Shown: positions 40,384-48,037 of the stretch, piece by piece
How the letters are laid out: every line of letters begins with the position of its first letter
Position numbering within the stretch: the first letter of the stretch is position 1
NCBI GenBank assembly: GCA_965215215.1
Contig: OZ244043.1
Span: 2,480,001 to 2,544,000 of the forward strand
DNA: 64,000 nucleotides
Direction: 5' to 3'
DNA from: CALDTK01 sp965215215
GTDB lineage: Bacteria; Bacteroidota; Bacteroidia; Chitinophagales; Saprospiraceae
Made by a program: the position numbers and the translations under genes
The notes under the pieces: generated by a model
The model's database searches: none
Told to the model about the DNA's origin: nothing
What the model saw: the letters and a program-made list of their open reading frames with translations, nothing else

Positions 40384-42135
40384 GTGCCAGCAGGATTTCA
40401 TAAGCCCGGAGAGGGTCCAGACCGCCCGAGCCGTGACCGCGAGGACGCAAACGGCGAAGAGCGCGAGCGTAGGGACAAGGGAGACGACCGCGAAGCACGT
40501 GCGCCGCGCGATGCGTACCCGGAGCGTGAGCCCCGGGACGCTCCCGAAGATCGCGGCGCGCCACGCGGCTTCGAACCACCGGCGCCCCGGCGCGTCGAGG
40601 ATCGCCCACCCCGGCGCGACTCTGGCGACCGGCCACCGCGGCGGGACTTTAACGACCGTCCGCCCCGTCGAAATTTCGACGATCACTCGTCGAGTCGGAA
40701 CTTCGAGGAACGACCGCCGCGCCGGGATTACGACCGCCGTCCGCCCCGCCGCGATTACGATGACCGGAGTCCCCGCCGCGACTACGACGACCGCCCTCCG
40801 AGGCGGAACTTCGATGACCGGGGTCCGCGTCGCGACTACGACGACCGCCCTCCGAGGCGCGATTACGACGATCGTGCTCCGCGCCGCGATTACGACGATC
40901 GCCCTACGCGCGGTGAGTACCGGGACGACCGTTCGCGCCGCGACTACGACGAGCGTGCACCCCGCCGCGGTTACGACGAACGGCGTGACGATCGTCCGCC
41001 TCAGCGCCGTGATCGTTTCGATGACCAAGGATCCAGCGGCATCGGCCGCGGCTACGGCAATCGCCACCCGGGTGCGCGTTCGAATGAGGACCGGCAGGAC
41101 GGACGCCGGAGCTTCGGGCCGCCGCCGCCGCGGGAGCGACCGGATTATCGCGAACGGACGGACGCACGTGAGTCTTATTCCCGGGAGCAATACAGTCCGC
41201 GCGACCGGTTTCGTCCGAGTCCGCAGCGGCGGGACGATCGTGGGTTTGAGGACGACCGCGGGTTTCGGGATAGCCGAGACTTTAGGTCCAGGCGCGATCC
41301 GGCGGTACCGCCCCGGCGGGATCGCAGGGAAGGTCCGCGCCCCGGTACGGCCCCCGGAGGTAAGGAGAAGCGACGCTTTCAGCCGCCACCGCCGCCGAAG
41401 TTCGGCGAGGTGGATCTCAACGAGCCCATCCGACTCAACAAGTACATCGCCCGCTCGACGCAGCACTCGCGCCGTGAAGCGGACGAACTCGTGAAGCGCG
41501 GTCGAGTAACGGTGAACGGCGAGATCGTAGGACCCGGCCGGATGATCGGCCCCGAGGACGTGGTGTTGCTCGACGAAAAGCCGGTTGAGCGCCGCGACCA
41601 CCTCGTGTACATCCTCATCAACAAGCCGAAGGATGTCGTCTCCGACACTGAGCCGAGCGGAGACGAGGAGAATGCCGCCCGTACGCTGGCCGATGTATTG
41701 CGCTTCGACGGAGCGGATCAGTTGCACCCCATCCACGCGCTCCGCGACGACATGCTCGGGCTGCAGCTGGTTACCAACGACCCGCAGCTCGACGAGCACT
41801 TCGAGCGCAATCCACCGCTCGAGACCTTTACGCTCCGCCTGACTGCGCCCGGCACCGCCGAGCTACTCGTTAAGCTGCTGCCGGAGGAAGGTTCTGCGGA
41901 AGCGAAGGAGAAGCGGCGTATTCACGCTGCCGAGTACTTGGATGAGGAGATGGGAAAGCTCTCGATTGTTGTGCGCGGAGCGTTCCCCGCGGAGGCTTTA
42001 GCCGAAGCGGGCGTCGAGTTCGACAAGGTTGACCGGTTGCACTTCGCGGGACTCACCAAAAAGGATTTGCCGCGCGGCCACTGGCGTTTTCTGGGGGAGC
42101 GTGAGGTAACTTGGGTGAGTATGTTTCAGCAGTAG
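40384..42135 (+). CDS. Degenerate RluB/RsuA-type pseudouridine synthase with S4 domain and Arg/Asp repeat
   Basis: A 583-residue protein. Residues about 1-335 are extremely rich in Arg, Asp and Pro, with tandem 9-residue repeats of the form PRRDYDDRP. Then comes an intact S4 RNA-binding domain (IRLNKYIARSTQHSRREADE) and a pseudouridine-synthase-like domain (VYILINKPKDVVSDT). The catalytic block, usually GRLDxxTxGLLLLTND, reads HALRDDMLGLQLVTND, so the catalytic Asp position is Arg. The later Arg-rich block usually written GRNRQVRRM is replaced by VRGAFPAEALA, while the final LTKKDLPRGHWRFL is conserved. It therefore looks like a non-catalytic RNA-binding paralog. GTG start 25 bases after the tRNA. 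Confidence 0.8.
   Translation: MPAGFHKPGEGPDRPSRDREDANGEERERRDKGDDREARAPRDAYPEREPRDAPEDRGAPRGFEPPAPRRVEDRPPRRDSGDRPPRRDFNDRPPRRNFDDHSSSRNFEERPPRRDYDRRPPRRDYDDRSPRRDYDDRPPRRNFDDRGPRRDYDDRPPRRDYDDRAPRRDYDDRPTRGEYRDDRSRRDYDERAPRRGYDERRDDRPPQRRDRFDDQGSSGIGRGYGNRHPGARSNEDRQDGRRSFGPPPPRERPDYRERTDARESYSREQYSPRDRFRPSPQRRDDRGFEDDRGFRDSRDFRSRRDPAVPPRRDRREGPRPGTAPGGKEKRRFQPPPPPKFGEVDLNEPIRLNKYIARSTQHSRREADELVKRGRVTVNGEIVGPGRMIGPEDVVLLDEKPVERRDHLVYILINKPKDVVSDTEPSGDEENAARTLADVLRFDGADQLHPIHALRDDMLGLQLVTNDPQLDEHFERNPPLETFTLRLTAPGTAELLVKLLPEEGSAEAKEKRRIHAAEYLDEEMGKLSIVVRGAFPAEALAEAGVEFDKVDRLHFAGLTKKDLPRGHWRFLGEREVTWVSMFQQ
40606..40990 (+). repeat. 27-bp in-frame tandem repeats (PRRDYDDRP units)
   Basis: About twelve imperfect units of 27 bp encode nine-residue repeats such as PRRDYDDRP, PRRNFDDRG, PRRDYDDRA and PRRDFNDRP. 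Differences between units are mainly at the last residue and at synonymous positions. The repeats stay in frame with the pseudouridine-synthase-like protein, which shows they are coding. Confidence 0.8.
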
Positions 42136-42236
42136 GGCAGAGGGAGACTAAGCTTCTTTTCGTAGCCTCGCGAGTTTTGTGGGCGTTGGAGTTTTACCCT
42201 GGTGTATAAGGTTAAGGCCGTAGTACCTTTAAGAAT

Positions 42237-42392
42237 ATGACGCCACGTGAGGCTATTCAGATCGCTAAGCAATTCGTACGGGAGGCTTACCCGGAACAGG
42301 AGCTGCAACAGGTCCTACTCGAAGAGATCCGCATGAACGACGAGCGCGGACGCTGGTACGTAACCATTGGTTACGACTCTTTCTTTCCCTGA
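42237..42392 (+). pseudogene. Short truncated ORF, 51 codons
   Basis: Encodes MTPREAIQIAKQFVREAYPE followed by EIRMNDERGRWYVTIGYDSFFP and a stop. It has good coding character and looks like the first half of a small alpha/beta protein of about 100 residues, the kind that begins MTAxEAIxIAKxY in many bacteria. It breaks off directly before a second truncated gene (42417), suggesting a deletion that joined two gene fragments. Could still be translated as a 51-residue peptide. Confidence 0.4.
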
Positions 42393-42416
42393 ACAGCGGC
42401 AGCTTCCCGTCGATAG

Positions 42417-43403
42417 AGCGTAAGCTTCGAACCGCAGGTCGCGGCGGATCACGAAACCTCCACAAGCGTACTTGAAATGATCGACATCGAAAGTTTCGTG
42501 GGGCTACACAAACTTCAGCTGCCTGAGACTCTCAATGCGAAGATCAAGTTGTTAAAGCAGTATGATCTAATTCAGCAAAGTGAGGCGGGTGGTTGGGACA
42601 TCTTCAATTTCGCAGCCTTGCTATATGCTCGTCGGTTGAGACACTTTCCGTCGCTAACTCGTAAGGCACTACGGGTCATTCGGTATACAGGTAAGAATAA
42701 CACAGCTACTCACCATGAGCAGGAGGGCCGGATGGGTTATGCCGTTGCGTTCGAGCGAATCATAAAATACGTTGAGAAACAACTTCCTAGGGAGTCGATT
42801 GATCGTGCGCTTCGAAAAGATGAGCCAATGTATCCGGCTGTTGCGATACGCGAACTGCTTGCTAATACCTTGATTCATCAAGACTTCAATCTAAGAGGTA
42901 TGGGGCCTTTACTAGAGATTTACGACAATCGAATTGAATTTACCAATCCCGGAGAGCCTCTTATCGACACAGATCGCTTTTTGGATTCTCCTGCTCGCTC
43001 CCGCAATGAGATCCTCGCCAAGCAAATGCGTCTCATCGGCATCTGCGAGGAAAGGGGGTCCGGCATCGATAAGGTGGTGAACGCTACGGAAATTCATCAG
43101 CCCCCCTCTCCCAAGTTTCAGGTCACCGCTGAGGCCACGGTCGCGACGCTATTTGCCCCTAAGCCACTAGCTGATATGGACAGTGAGGAGCGGATACGCG
43201 CCTGTTACATGCACGCATCCCTCAAGCACGTAGAGCAAGACTACATGACGAATGCTAGCCTTCGAGCCCGCTTTAAACTGAGTGCTAAAGAAAGTGCGGT
43301 GGCATCCCGTGTGATCGGTGAAACACTCGATGACGGGAAGATCAAGTTGTACGATCCGACTGTGGGCTATAAGGCTCGGAAGTACTCCCCGTACTGGGCG
43401 TAA
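42417..43403 (+). pseudogene. 5'-truncated AlbA_2/ATPase-type regulator (HATPase_c_4)
   Basis: The frame from ATG 42477 gives 308 residues, and similarity to the family seems to extend upstream of this ATG (SFEPQVAADHETSTSVLEMI) to an in-frame TAG at 42414. The visible part is the C-terminal half of proteins that combine a Schlafen AlbA_2 domain with a GHKL-like ATPase: AIRELLANTLIHQDF, PGEPLIDTDRFLDSPARSRN, ICEERGSGIDKVV, and a final winged-helix-like region. The N-terminal AlbA_2 domain is missing. Probably a decayed gene, although a short product could be made. AT-richer than its neighbours. Confidence 0.6.
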
Positions 43404-44129
43404 GCCCACTCTTGTATAGATGAATTTGTTTGCAGGTTGCTTGCAGAAACGGCCTGTCGACGCTCTTACCGCCGCGACCTATACTATTTAAATAATTGAT
43501 TGTTAGATGGTTGTGGTACAAAAAATTTGTTTGCAGGTTGTTTTCACGAGACGTAAATAACTCAGTTTGTCCGTGCAGAATCTGTGCAAAGCCCGATTGC
43601 CTGCCTCTTGCTAACACTCACTCCAACCCGTCCATATTTCCTCCCCCCTTCACTCGCCGCATTTCCTTCCCCAACTGAAGGTTCAAGCTGAACAGCGGCT
43701 CACATTGGCGCCGAATCCGCAGGCTTGTATAGGTGTTTTTGGCAGGTTCGCGTATGCACTAACGTGTTTGGTGTGCGCCTCTAAGATTTCATGCGGCTAT
43801 GTAGCCGCTAACCCAGTCGGCAGCGGTGAGCTATTAGTGGCTTTGTTCGATGAGCTTTCAGAAGTGCGTCGTTTGACATCGTTGCTCCACTAGTAAACAT
43901 CGGAGTAGCCGACAGTAGCTCGCGGTAATATTGCATCCAAGGCGCGGAGAGGTTGGTGTAATCGGCGGGAAAGAAGGCACGGACCTTGAGTCGGGTCATT
44001 ATAGGGTTGTCGTCGAGCATGTTGACTGAAAACACGATTTGTCTGCCACTAAAGTTGGTGGGGCACGACTATAGACGTAGCCGTAATGTCGGGGGGTTAG
44101 CGGCGGCGTGTTTGGGGGCAATGAATTCA
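43404..44129. other. Gene-poor remnant region
   Basis: About 730 bp without a confident gene. It contains a 17-bp direct repeat AATTTGTTTGCAGGTTG at 43423-43439 and 43524-43540. On the reverse strand, 43808-44035 encodes a protein-like fragment (NMLDDNPIMTRLKVRAFFPA; LSAPWMQYYRELL) with no start signal I trust and no family I recognise. Together with the two truncated genes before it, the stretch looks like the scar of past insertions and deletions. Confidence 0.45.
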
Positions 44130-44702
44130 CTATTTCGACACTCTCACCCCCAAAATAATCCCCGTCGACCAGCCCAACTCCACGAGAGCTAAATCCCCAC
44201 GCTCCCGCAACGTCCGCCGCAAAGCCGCCGCCTTGTCCGCGTGCCCCGGCGGCCAGTTCGGCTGCTCGTCCATGTCGTCGATCACGTAGAAGCCGCCTAG
44301 CTTGAGGAGGTGAATCGCCTCGCCGAGGTGGTTGTACTTGCCCGCCCAGGTGTCGGCGAAAATGAGGTCGTAGGACTCTGGCGACTGCTCGCCGATAACC
44401 GCCGCTCCGTCGGCGCACACGAGTCGCACGCGCTCGTCGCCCCCGAAGTAGCGCTCCGCGATCTGGATGAGCGCAGGGTCATTGTCCACCGACAGAACGG
44501 TCGACCCCCGATCCATCGCCTCGGTCATGTACGCTAGCGTGAGCGAGATGCCGGTGCCGAGCTCCAGGAAATTGCCGCCGGGCTTCGAAGCGATCAGCAC
44601 CCGCAACAGTGCGCCGATCCCGGTGTCGCTGCCCATCGTAAAGCCAATGCGTTCGCCTTCCGCGAGTAGGGCCGGGTAGTGGCGGGGAGTCACGTTCGTC
44701 AC
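44130..44702 (-). CDS. O-methyltransferase-like SAM-dependent methyltransferase
   Basis: A 190-residue class I methyltransferase. Motif I is FLELGTGISLTLAYM (about residues 45-59), VLSVDNDPALIQIAERYF follows with the acidic residue for the ribose, and SYDLIFADTWAGKY marks motif IV. The layout resembles small-molecule O-methyltransferases. The start lies 3 bases after the hisA stop, so it is the last gene of the reverse-strand operon with the tocopherol-cyclase-like gene and hisA. Substrate unknown. Confidence 0.8.
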   Translation of the reverse strand: MTNVTPRHYPALLAEGERIGFTMGSDTGIGALLRVLIASKPGGNFLELGTGISLTLAYMTEAMDRGSTVLSVDNDPALIQIAERYFGGDERVRLVCADGAAVIGEQSPESYDLIFADTWAGKYNHLGEAIHLLKLGGFYVIDDMDEQPNWPPGHADKAAALRRTLRERGDLALVELGWSTGIILGVRVSK

Positions 44703-44705
44703 GGC

Positions 44706-45437
44706 CTAAAGCTGGTCGTTTTTAGTTCGGGCAAACAGCCGCTTCGTATCGATAGCCCCCTCGTAGAGTGCCTTGCCGACGATGGCGGCCGCGCAGCCGG
44801 CATCGTCTACTTCCTCGAGGTCTTCCACCGAGCGGATGCCGCCGGAGGCCACGAGCTCGATGCCCGGGCGATCGCGCAGGATCTCGCGGTAGAGGTCGGT
44901 CGCCGGACCGGCCATCATACCGTCCCTACTCACGTCGGTGCAGATGAAGCGCCTCGCTCCGGCCCGCACGTAGTCCGCCAGAAAGCTGTGCCAGCCGAGG
45001 GCACTCTTCTCGAGCCAGCCGTGGGTGGCGATGCGGCCGTCTGAGAGGTCCATGCCGAGGATGATTACTTCCGGTCCGTACTGTTCGAGCCAGCGCAACA
45101 CGGTGGCCGGTTCCTTGACGGCGATGCTGCCGGCGGTGACTTGTTTGGCACCAGCATCTAAGACGCGCTCCAGCTCGTGACTCGTTTTTACCCCCCCGCC
45201 GAAGTCGATGTGCAGCGCGGTTTCGCTCGCGATGCGCTCGAGCCAGTGCAGGTTAACCACTTTGCTCGCCTTGGCACCGTCGAGGTCTACGAGGTGCAGG
45301 TGGGTAAAGCCGGCCCGCTCGAAACCTTTCGCTACGGCCAGCGGATCGTCGCTGTAGGTGGTCTGCTTCGCGTAGTCACCTCCGGTCAGGCGCACGGCCT
45401 TGCCGGAGATCATGTCGATGGCGGGGATGACGGTCAT
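44706..45437 (-). CDS. hisA: Phosphoribosylformimino-AICAR-P isomerase HisA
   Basis: A 243-residue TIM-barrel isomerase. It starts MTVIPAIDMISGKAVRLTGG, which holds the first catalytic Asp; the second is in CTDVSRDGMMAGP. HFGGGV-like and SGGIRSVEDL phosphate-binding loops are present. It converts ProFAR to PRFAR in histidine biosynthesis. The start is set at ATG 45437 by the family N-terminus; a longer frame reaching 45887 is unrelated. No other his genes are adjacent. Just ahead of the ATG the reverse strand reads TACCTTCC, close to the -7 element found elsewhere. Confidence 0.94.
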   Translation of the reverse strand: MTVIPAIDMISGKAVRLTGGDYAKQTTYSDDPLAVAKGFERAGFTHLHLVDLDGAKASKVVNLHWLERIASETALHIDFGGGVKTSHELERVLDAGAKQVTAGSIAVKEPATVLRWLEQYGPEVIILGMDLSDGRIATHGWLEKSALGWHSFLADYVRAGARRFICTDVSRDGMMAGPATDLYREILRDRPGIELVASGGIRSVEDLEEVDDAGCAAAIVGKALYEGAIDTKRLFARTKNDQL

Positions 45438-45454
45438 GGGGCGGAAGGTAGCCG

Positions 45455-46414
45455 TCAGCCGCCCGCTACCTCGAGGCCCATCCAGTCCAATTCGCGGGCG
45501 AGCTCGACCCGTCCGTCGACGCGCAGCTCCAGGTCTCCCCGGGCGCGTAGACTCTCCGTCACCTTGCCCCCCATGCCCTCGGTGGGTACGGGGCTCACGA
45601 GCTCGGTGCCCGGTCCGTGGTGCGCGACGACGCGCAGGCGCTGCCGCCCGCGCGCAAAATCGAGCACCACACGCTCCCGGTCGTGCTCCACGCGGAGCTC
45701 GGCCCCCCCGTAGGTGGTGAAGGGCCACCAGTCGCCCCCGTGGTAGAGTCCGGCGATGAATCCCTCGAAGGCTCCGGTGATCCAGGGGACTACGCCGGAG
45801 CTGACGAGTAGGCAGCTCGGGACCCCGTCGCCGACGAAGTGGTTCGTTTGTAGCCACAGCCAGGAGCGCGGGAAGGAGCTGCCCCAATCCTTCTCGATGT
45901 AGCCCGCGGCGTGCGGACTCAACAAAAGCTCCCGATCGCCAATTCGTACCCGACCGCTCACGGCGTGGTGCATACTCACCACCCCGTGCTTACACTGCAT
46001 GCCGGGGGCAAACGCGAAGGGACCCATGGCGCCGGGCGCGTACCAACGGTCCGGAAACGGCGTGTTTTCGCGAAAGCGGAGCTCCATGCTGGCACCGGGT
46101 ACCTCGACTCGTACGCCGTGATCGCTGAAGCGATTGCCCGCTAGGCTCAGGCCGAAACCCGTTTTAGCGTAAGCGAACTCGCTCGACTCGAAGCGGTGGT
46201 AGGCGGCGGTGTGCTCGACACCGTCGAGGAGCTGGACGAAGGCGTGACCCGCGCCGGCCGCGTCGTAGCTCACTCCGGGGATGAGGGCGAAGGCCAGGTC
46301 CTGAGCCACGTCGACCACCTTGACGTAGTAACCCTCGAAATAGCTCCGTCGCTTGCTTGCGCCCTGGAAGCGTTCGGGCTGCCATATGTTGGCTACACGT
46401 CGGAACATGCGCAC
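45455..46414 (-). CDS. Tocopherol-cyclase-like protein
   Basis: A 319-residue protein resembling the tocopherol cyclase family (PF14249): WQPERFQGASKRRSYFEGYY at the N-terminus, then HGVVSMHHAVSG and GYIEKDWGSSFPRSWLWLQ, the most conserved block. Plant members cyclise phytylquinols to tocopherols. Bacterial homologues without the rest of the pathway are common and their reaction is unknown. No prenyltransferase is nearby. Lies 17 bases upstream of hisA on the reverse strand. Confidence 0.8.
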   Translation of the reverse strand: MRMFRRVANIWQPERFQGASKRRSYFEGYYVKVVDVAQDLAFALIPGVSYDAAGAGHAFVQLLDGVEHTAAYHRFESSEFAYAKTGFGLSLAGNRFSDHGVRVEVPGASMELRFRENTPFPDRWYAPGAMGPFAFAPGMQCKHGVVSMHHAVSGRVRIGDRELLLSPHAAGYIEKDWGSSFPRSWLWLQTNHFVGDGVPSCLLVSSGVVPWITGAFEGFIAGLYHGGDWWPFTTYGGAELRVEHDRERVVLDFARGRQRLRVVAHHGPGTELVSPVPTEGMGGKVTESLRARGDLELRVDGRVELARELDWMGLEVAGG

Positions 46415-46456
46415 AACCTACCTGACCCTAGGCCAAACCGGTACCTTTGCGCGTCG

Positions 46457-47038
46457 ATGTCGGCACCGCTTGACAAATCCGAGGCAGATAAGGTGTTCGA
46501 GCTGGAGCTGATGCCCCACCTCAACGCGCTCTCGGCGTTTGCCTACCGATTGACGCAAGATCCGGACGATGCGGCCGACCTCGTGCAGAACACCTACCTC
46601 AAGGCCTACCGCTACATCGCGCGTTACGACCGGGGGTCGAACGCCAAGGCCTGGCTGTTTCGAATCCTCAAGAACGGCTTCATCAACGAGTACCGCCGGC
46701 GGCAAAACCTGCCGGCGACCGTCGATTACGATGAGGTTATCTCCCTGCAGGAAGACGAAGGCACCGGCGTGCCCGTGTACCTCGACCTGCGCCACGAGCT
46801 GTTCGCGCACCTGCTCGGCGACGAAGTGACCCGGGCGATCAACGGGTTGCCCGTCAACTTCCGACTCGTATTACTACTTTGCGACATAGAAGGCTTCACC
46901 TACGAGGAGATCGCCCGCATCACGGACGTACCCATCGGTACGGTTCGGTCCCGGCTTTTTCGGGCGCGCAATTTGCTCAAGGAAAGTCTCAGCGACTACG
47001 CCCAACGCCAGGGGATCCGCGATAAGCGAATCCGGTAG
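46457..47038 (+). CDS. ECF-type RNA polymerase sigma factor
   Basis: A 193-residue sigma-70 family protein. Region 2 contains DPDDAADLVQNTYLKAYRYI and AWLFRILKNGFINEYRRRQ; region 4 contains CDIEGFTYEEIARITDVPIG and TVRSRLFRARNLL. The start is set at ATG 46457, where region 1.2/2 begins; the open frame extends 260 bases upstream into the divergent gene. A TACCTTTG element (46442-46449) lies just before the ATG. No anti-sigma gene is adjacent, so its signal is unknown. Confidence 0.9.
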   Translation: MSAPLDKSEADKVFELELMPHLNALSAFAYRLTQDPDDAADLVQNTYLKAYRYIARYDRGSNAKAWLFRILKNGFINEYRRRQNLPATVDYDEVISLQEDEGTGVPVYLDLRHELFAHLLGDEVTRAINGLPVNFRLVLLLCDIEGFTYEEIARITDVPIGTVRSRLFRARNLLKESLSDYAQRQGIRDKRIR

Positions 47039-47363
47039 GTCAGCCGCGAGCCCCCAGGAGTACATAGGAATTACAGGAATCAACTCCGCCCGCATGCCCG
47101 TCTGCTTCGCCACTTCGACCCCGCTACTCATCGATTCCATCAAAGCCCGCGTGCGGGCCGCCCGCGTTGTCAAAGCGGAGAAGGAGACCACCGGAAAAGC
47201 AGCGGCCGCGAGCTAGTGCCTCGGTAGAAGGCAGGTAGTCGCGGCCGCTCGCCGTGTCAATAAAGTGAGAGTACGGTTTGGGAATTCAGGTTGTACTAAA
47301 GCCTAAACGAACGGCCGCGGCGAGTCGCTGCTTCGATGTCGAATTTATTTTCGACTCCGCTGG
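47039..47363. other. Intergenic region, 325 bp
   Basis: Between the ECF sigma gene and the convergent DUF4920 lipoprotein gene. It contains one 40-codon open frame (47094-47216) with a basic, Ala-rich product that I do not trust as a gene. No terminator hairpin with T-run recognised. Confidence 0.4.
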
Positions 47364-47885
47364 TTACTCGAGCACACGCACCCCGGTCGCCGTAAAAGCG
47401 ATCTCCTCGGCCGGTTCGGTGATCGCCTCGATCTCCGCTTGCGACTTGCCCGCATCCCCGGCGTAGTGACGCAACTCCTCCACCGATTGCACCTGGCGCT
47501 TCGCCACCCCGGTAATGGCCACCTCGTGGCCGCCCAAGTCCTTCGGCATAAAGAAGCCGTAGTCCTCGAAGCGCACCGTCATGGCCGGGTGGTCCCCGTC
47601 CTGCGCCACCATCGTCATCCAGCAACCCTTCACCTGGCAGACCTCCTCCACCCGGCCGCGCACCGTACCCGCCAGGCTATCGCTCGCGGCCAGCTGACTC
47701 AAAAATTCGGGGTAGGGAGTTGCCTTCTCCGCGCGTTTCACCACCTCGGTACCGTACTGATCGCCGGCCGCGGCGCTGTCGCTAAAACCCTTCGCACCCG
47801 GGCTGGCCGCCGTGCGTGTATCGGAGCAGGCGGTAGCTAAGCCGAATACGAGGATCCAGAGGGTGGAACTGAAATTGCAATTCAT
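47364..47885 (-). CDS. DUF4920 lipoprotein
   Basis: A 173-residue lipoprotein (ATG 47885). The signal (LWILVFGLATAC) ends in a lipobox Cys. The conserved part GRVEEVCQVKGCWMTMVAQD, followed by VRFEDYGFFMPKDLGGHEV, is the DUF4920 signature with its Cys pair (CQxKGCW). Family function unknown; the cysteine pair suggests metal binding. The start was shortened from 47936 because the lipoprotein signal begins at 47885. A good promoter lies at 47902-47931. Confidence 0.87.
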   Translation of the reverse strand: MNCNFSSTLWILVFGLATACSDTRTAASPGAKGFSDSAAAGDQYGTEVVKRAEKATPYPEFLSQLAASDSLAGTVRGRVEEVCQVKGCWMTMVAQDGDHPAMTVRFEDYGFFMPKDLGGHEVAITGVAKRQVQSVEELRHYAGDAGKSQAEIEAITEPAEEIAFTATGVRVLE

Positions 47886-47901
47886 CCGACGCGCTTTGTG
47901 A

Positions 47902-47931
47902 CGAAGGTAGCTCACGCTGGCGCGCCGGCAA
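47902..47931 (-). promoter_or_regulatory. Bacteroidota-type promoter of the DUF4920 gene
   Basis: On the reverse strand TTG (47931-47929) is followed by exactly 19 bases and then TACCTTCG (47909-47902). This fits the Bacteroidota primary sigma consensus TTG / TAnnTTTG with one change. The distance to the ATG at 47885 is 16 bases, implying a short leader. Confidence 0.6.
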
Positions 47932-48037
47932 TACACCGCTTACTTTCGGTGTTGAACCTTCCGCAAACGCAGCCACCGCGCCTATCGTCGACCGCTACGC
48001 TCAACTCCGCCCACCGACACCTTTCAAGTAGCCTTCG

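Noticed and set aside
40606..40990. Regular 27-bp repeats resembling a CRISPR or satellite array
   Set aside because: The repeats have no unique spacers, stay in frame with the gene and encode PRRDYDDRP units.
40369..41799. 476-codon open frame on the reverse strand
   Set aside because: It is a shadow of the repeat-rich synthase-like gene; the Val/Ile/Ala/Arg-rich text follows from the antisense of the Arg/Asp repeats and has no domain.
45438..45887. N-terminal extension of the hisA frame
   Set aside because: HisA similarity begins exactly at ATG 45437; the upstream frame runs through the oppositely phased tocopherol-cyclase-like gene.
46196..46456. N-terminal extension of the ECF sigma frame
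   Set aside because: This part overlaps the divergent gene and shows no sigma-factor similarity.
47094..47216. 40-codon ORF after the ECF sigma gene
   Set aside because: Short, basic and Ala-rich, with no start signal and no similarity I recognise; considered as an anti-sigma peptide but unsupported.
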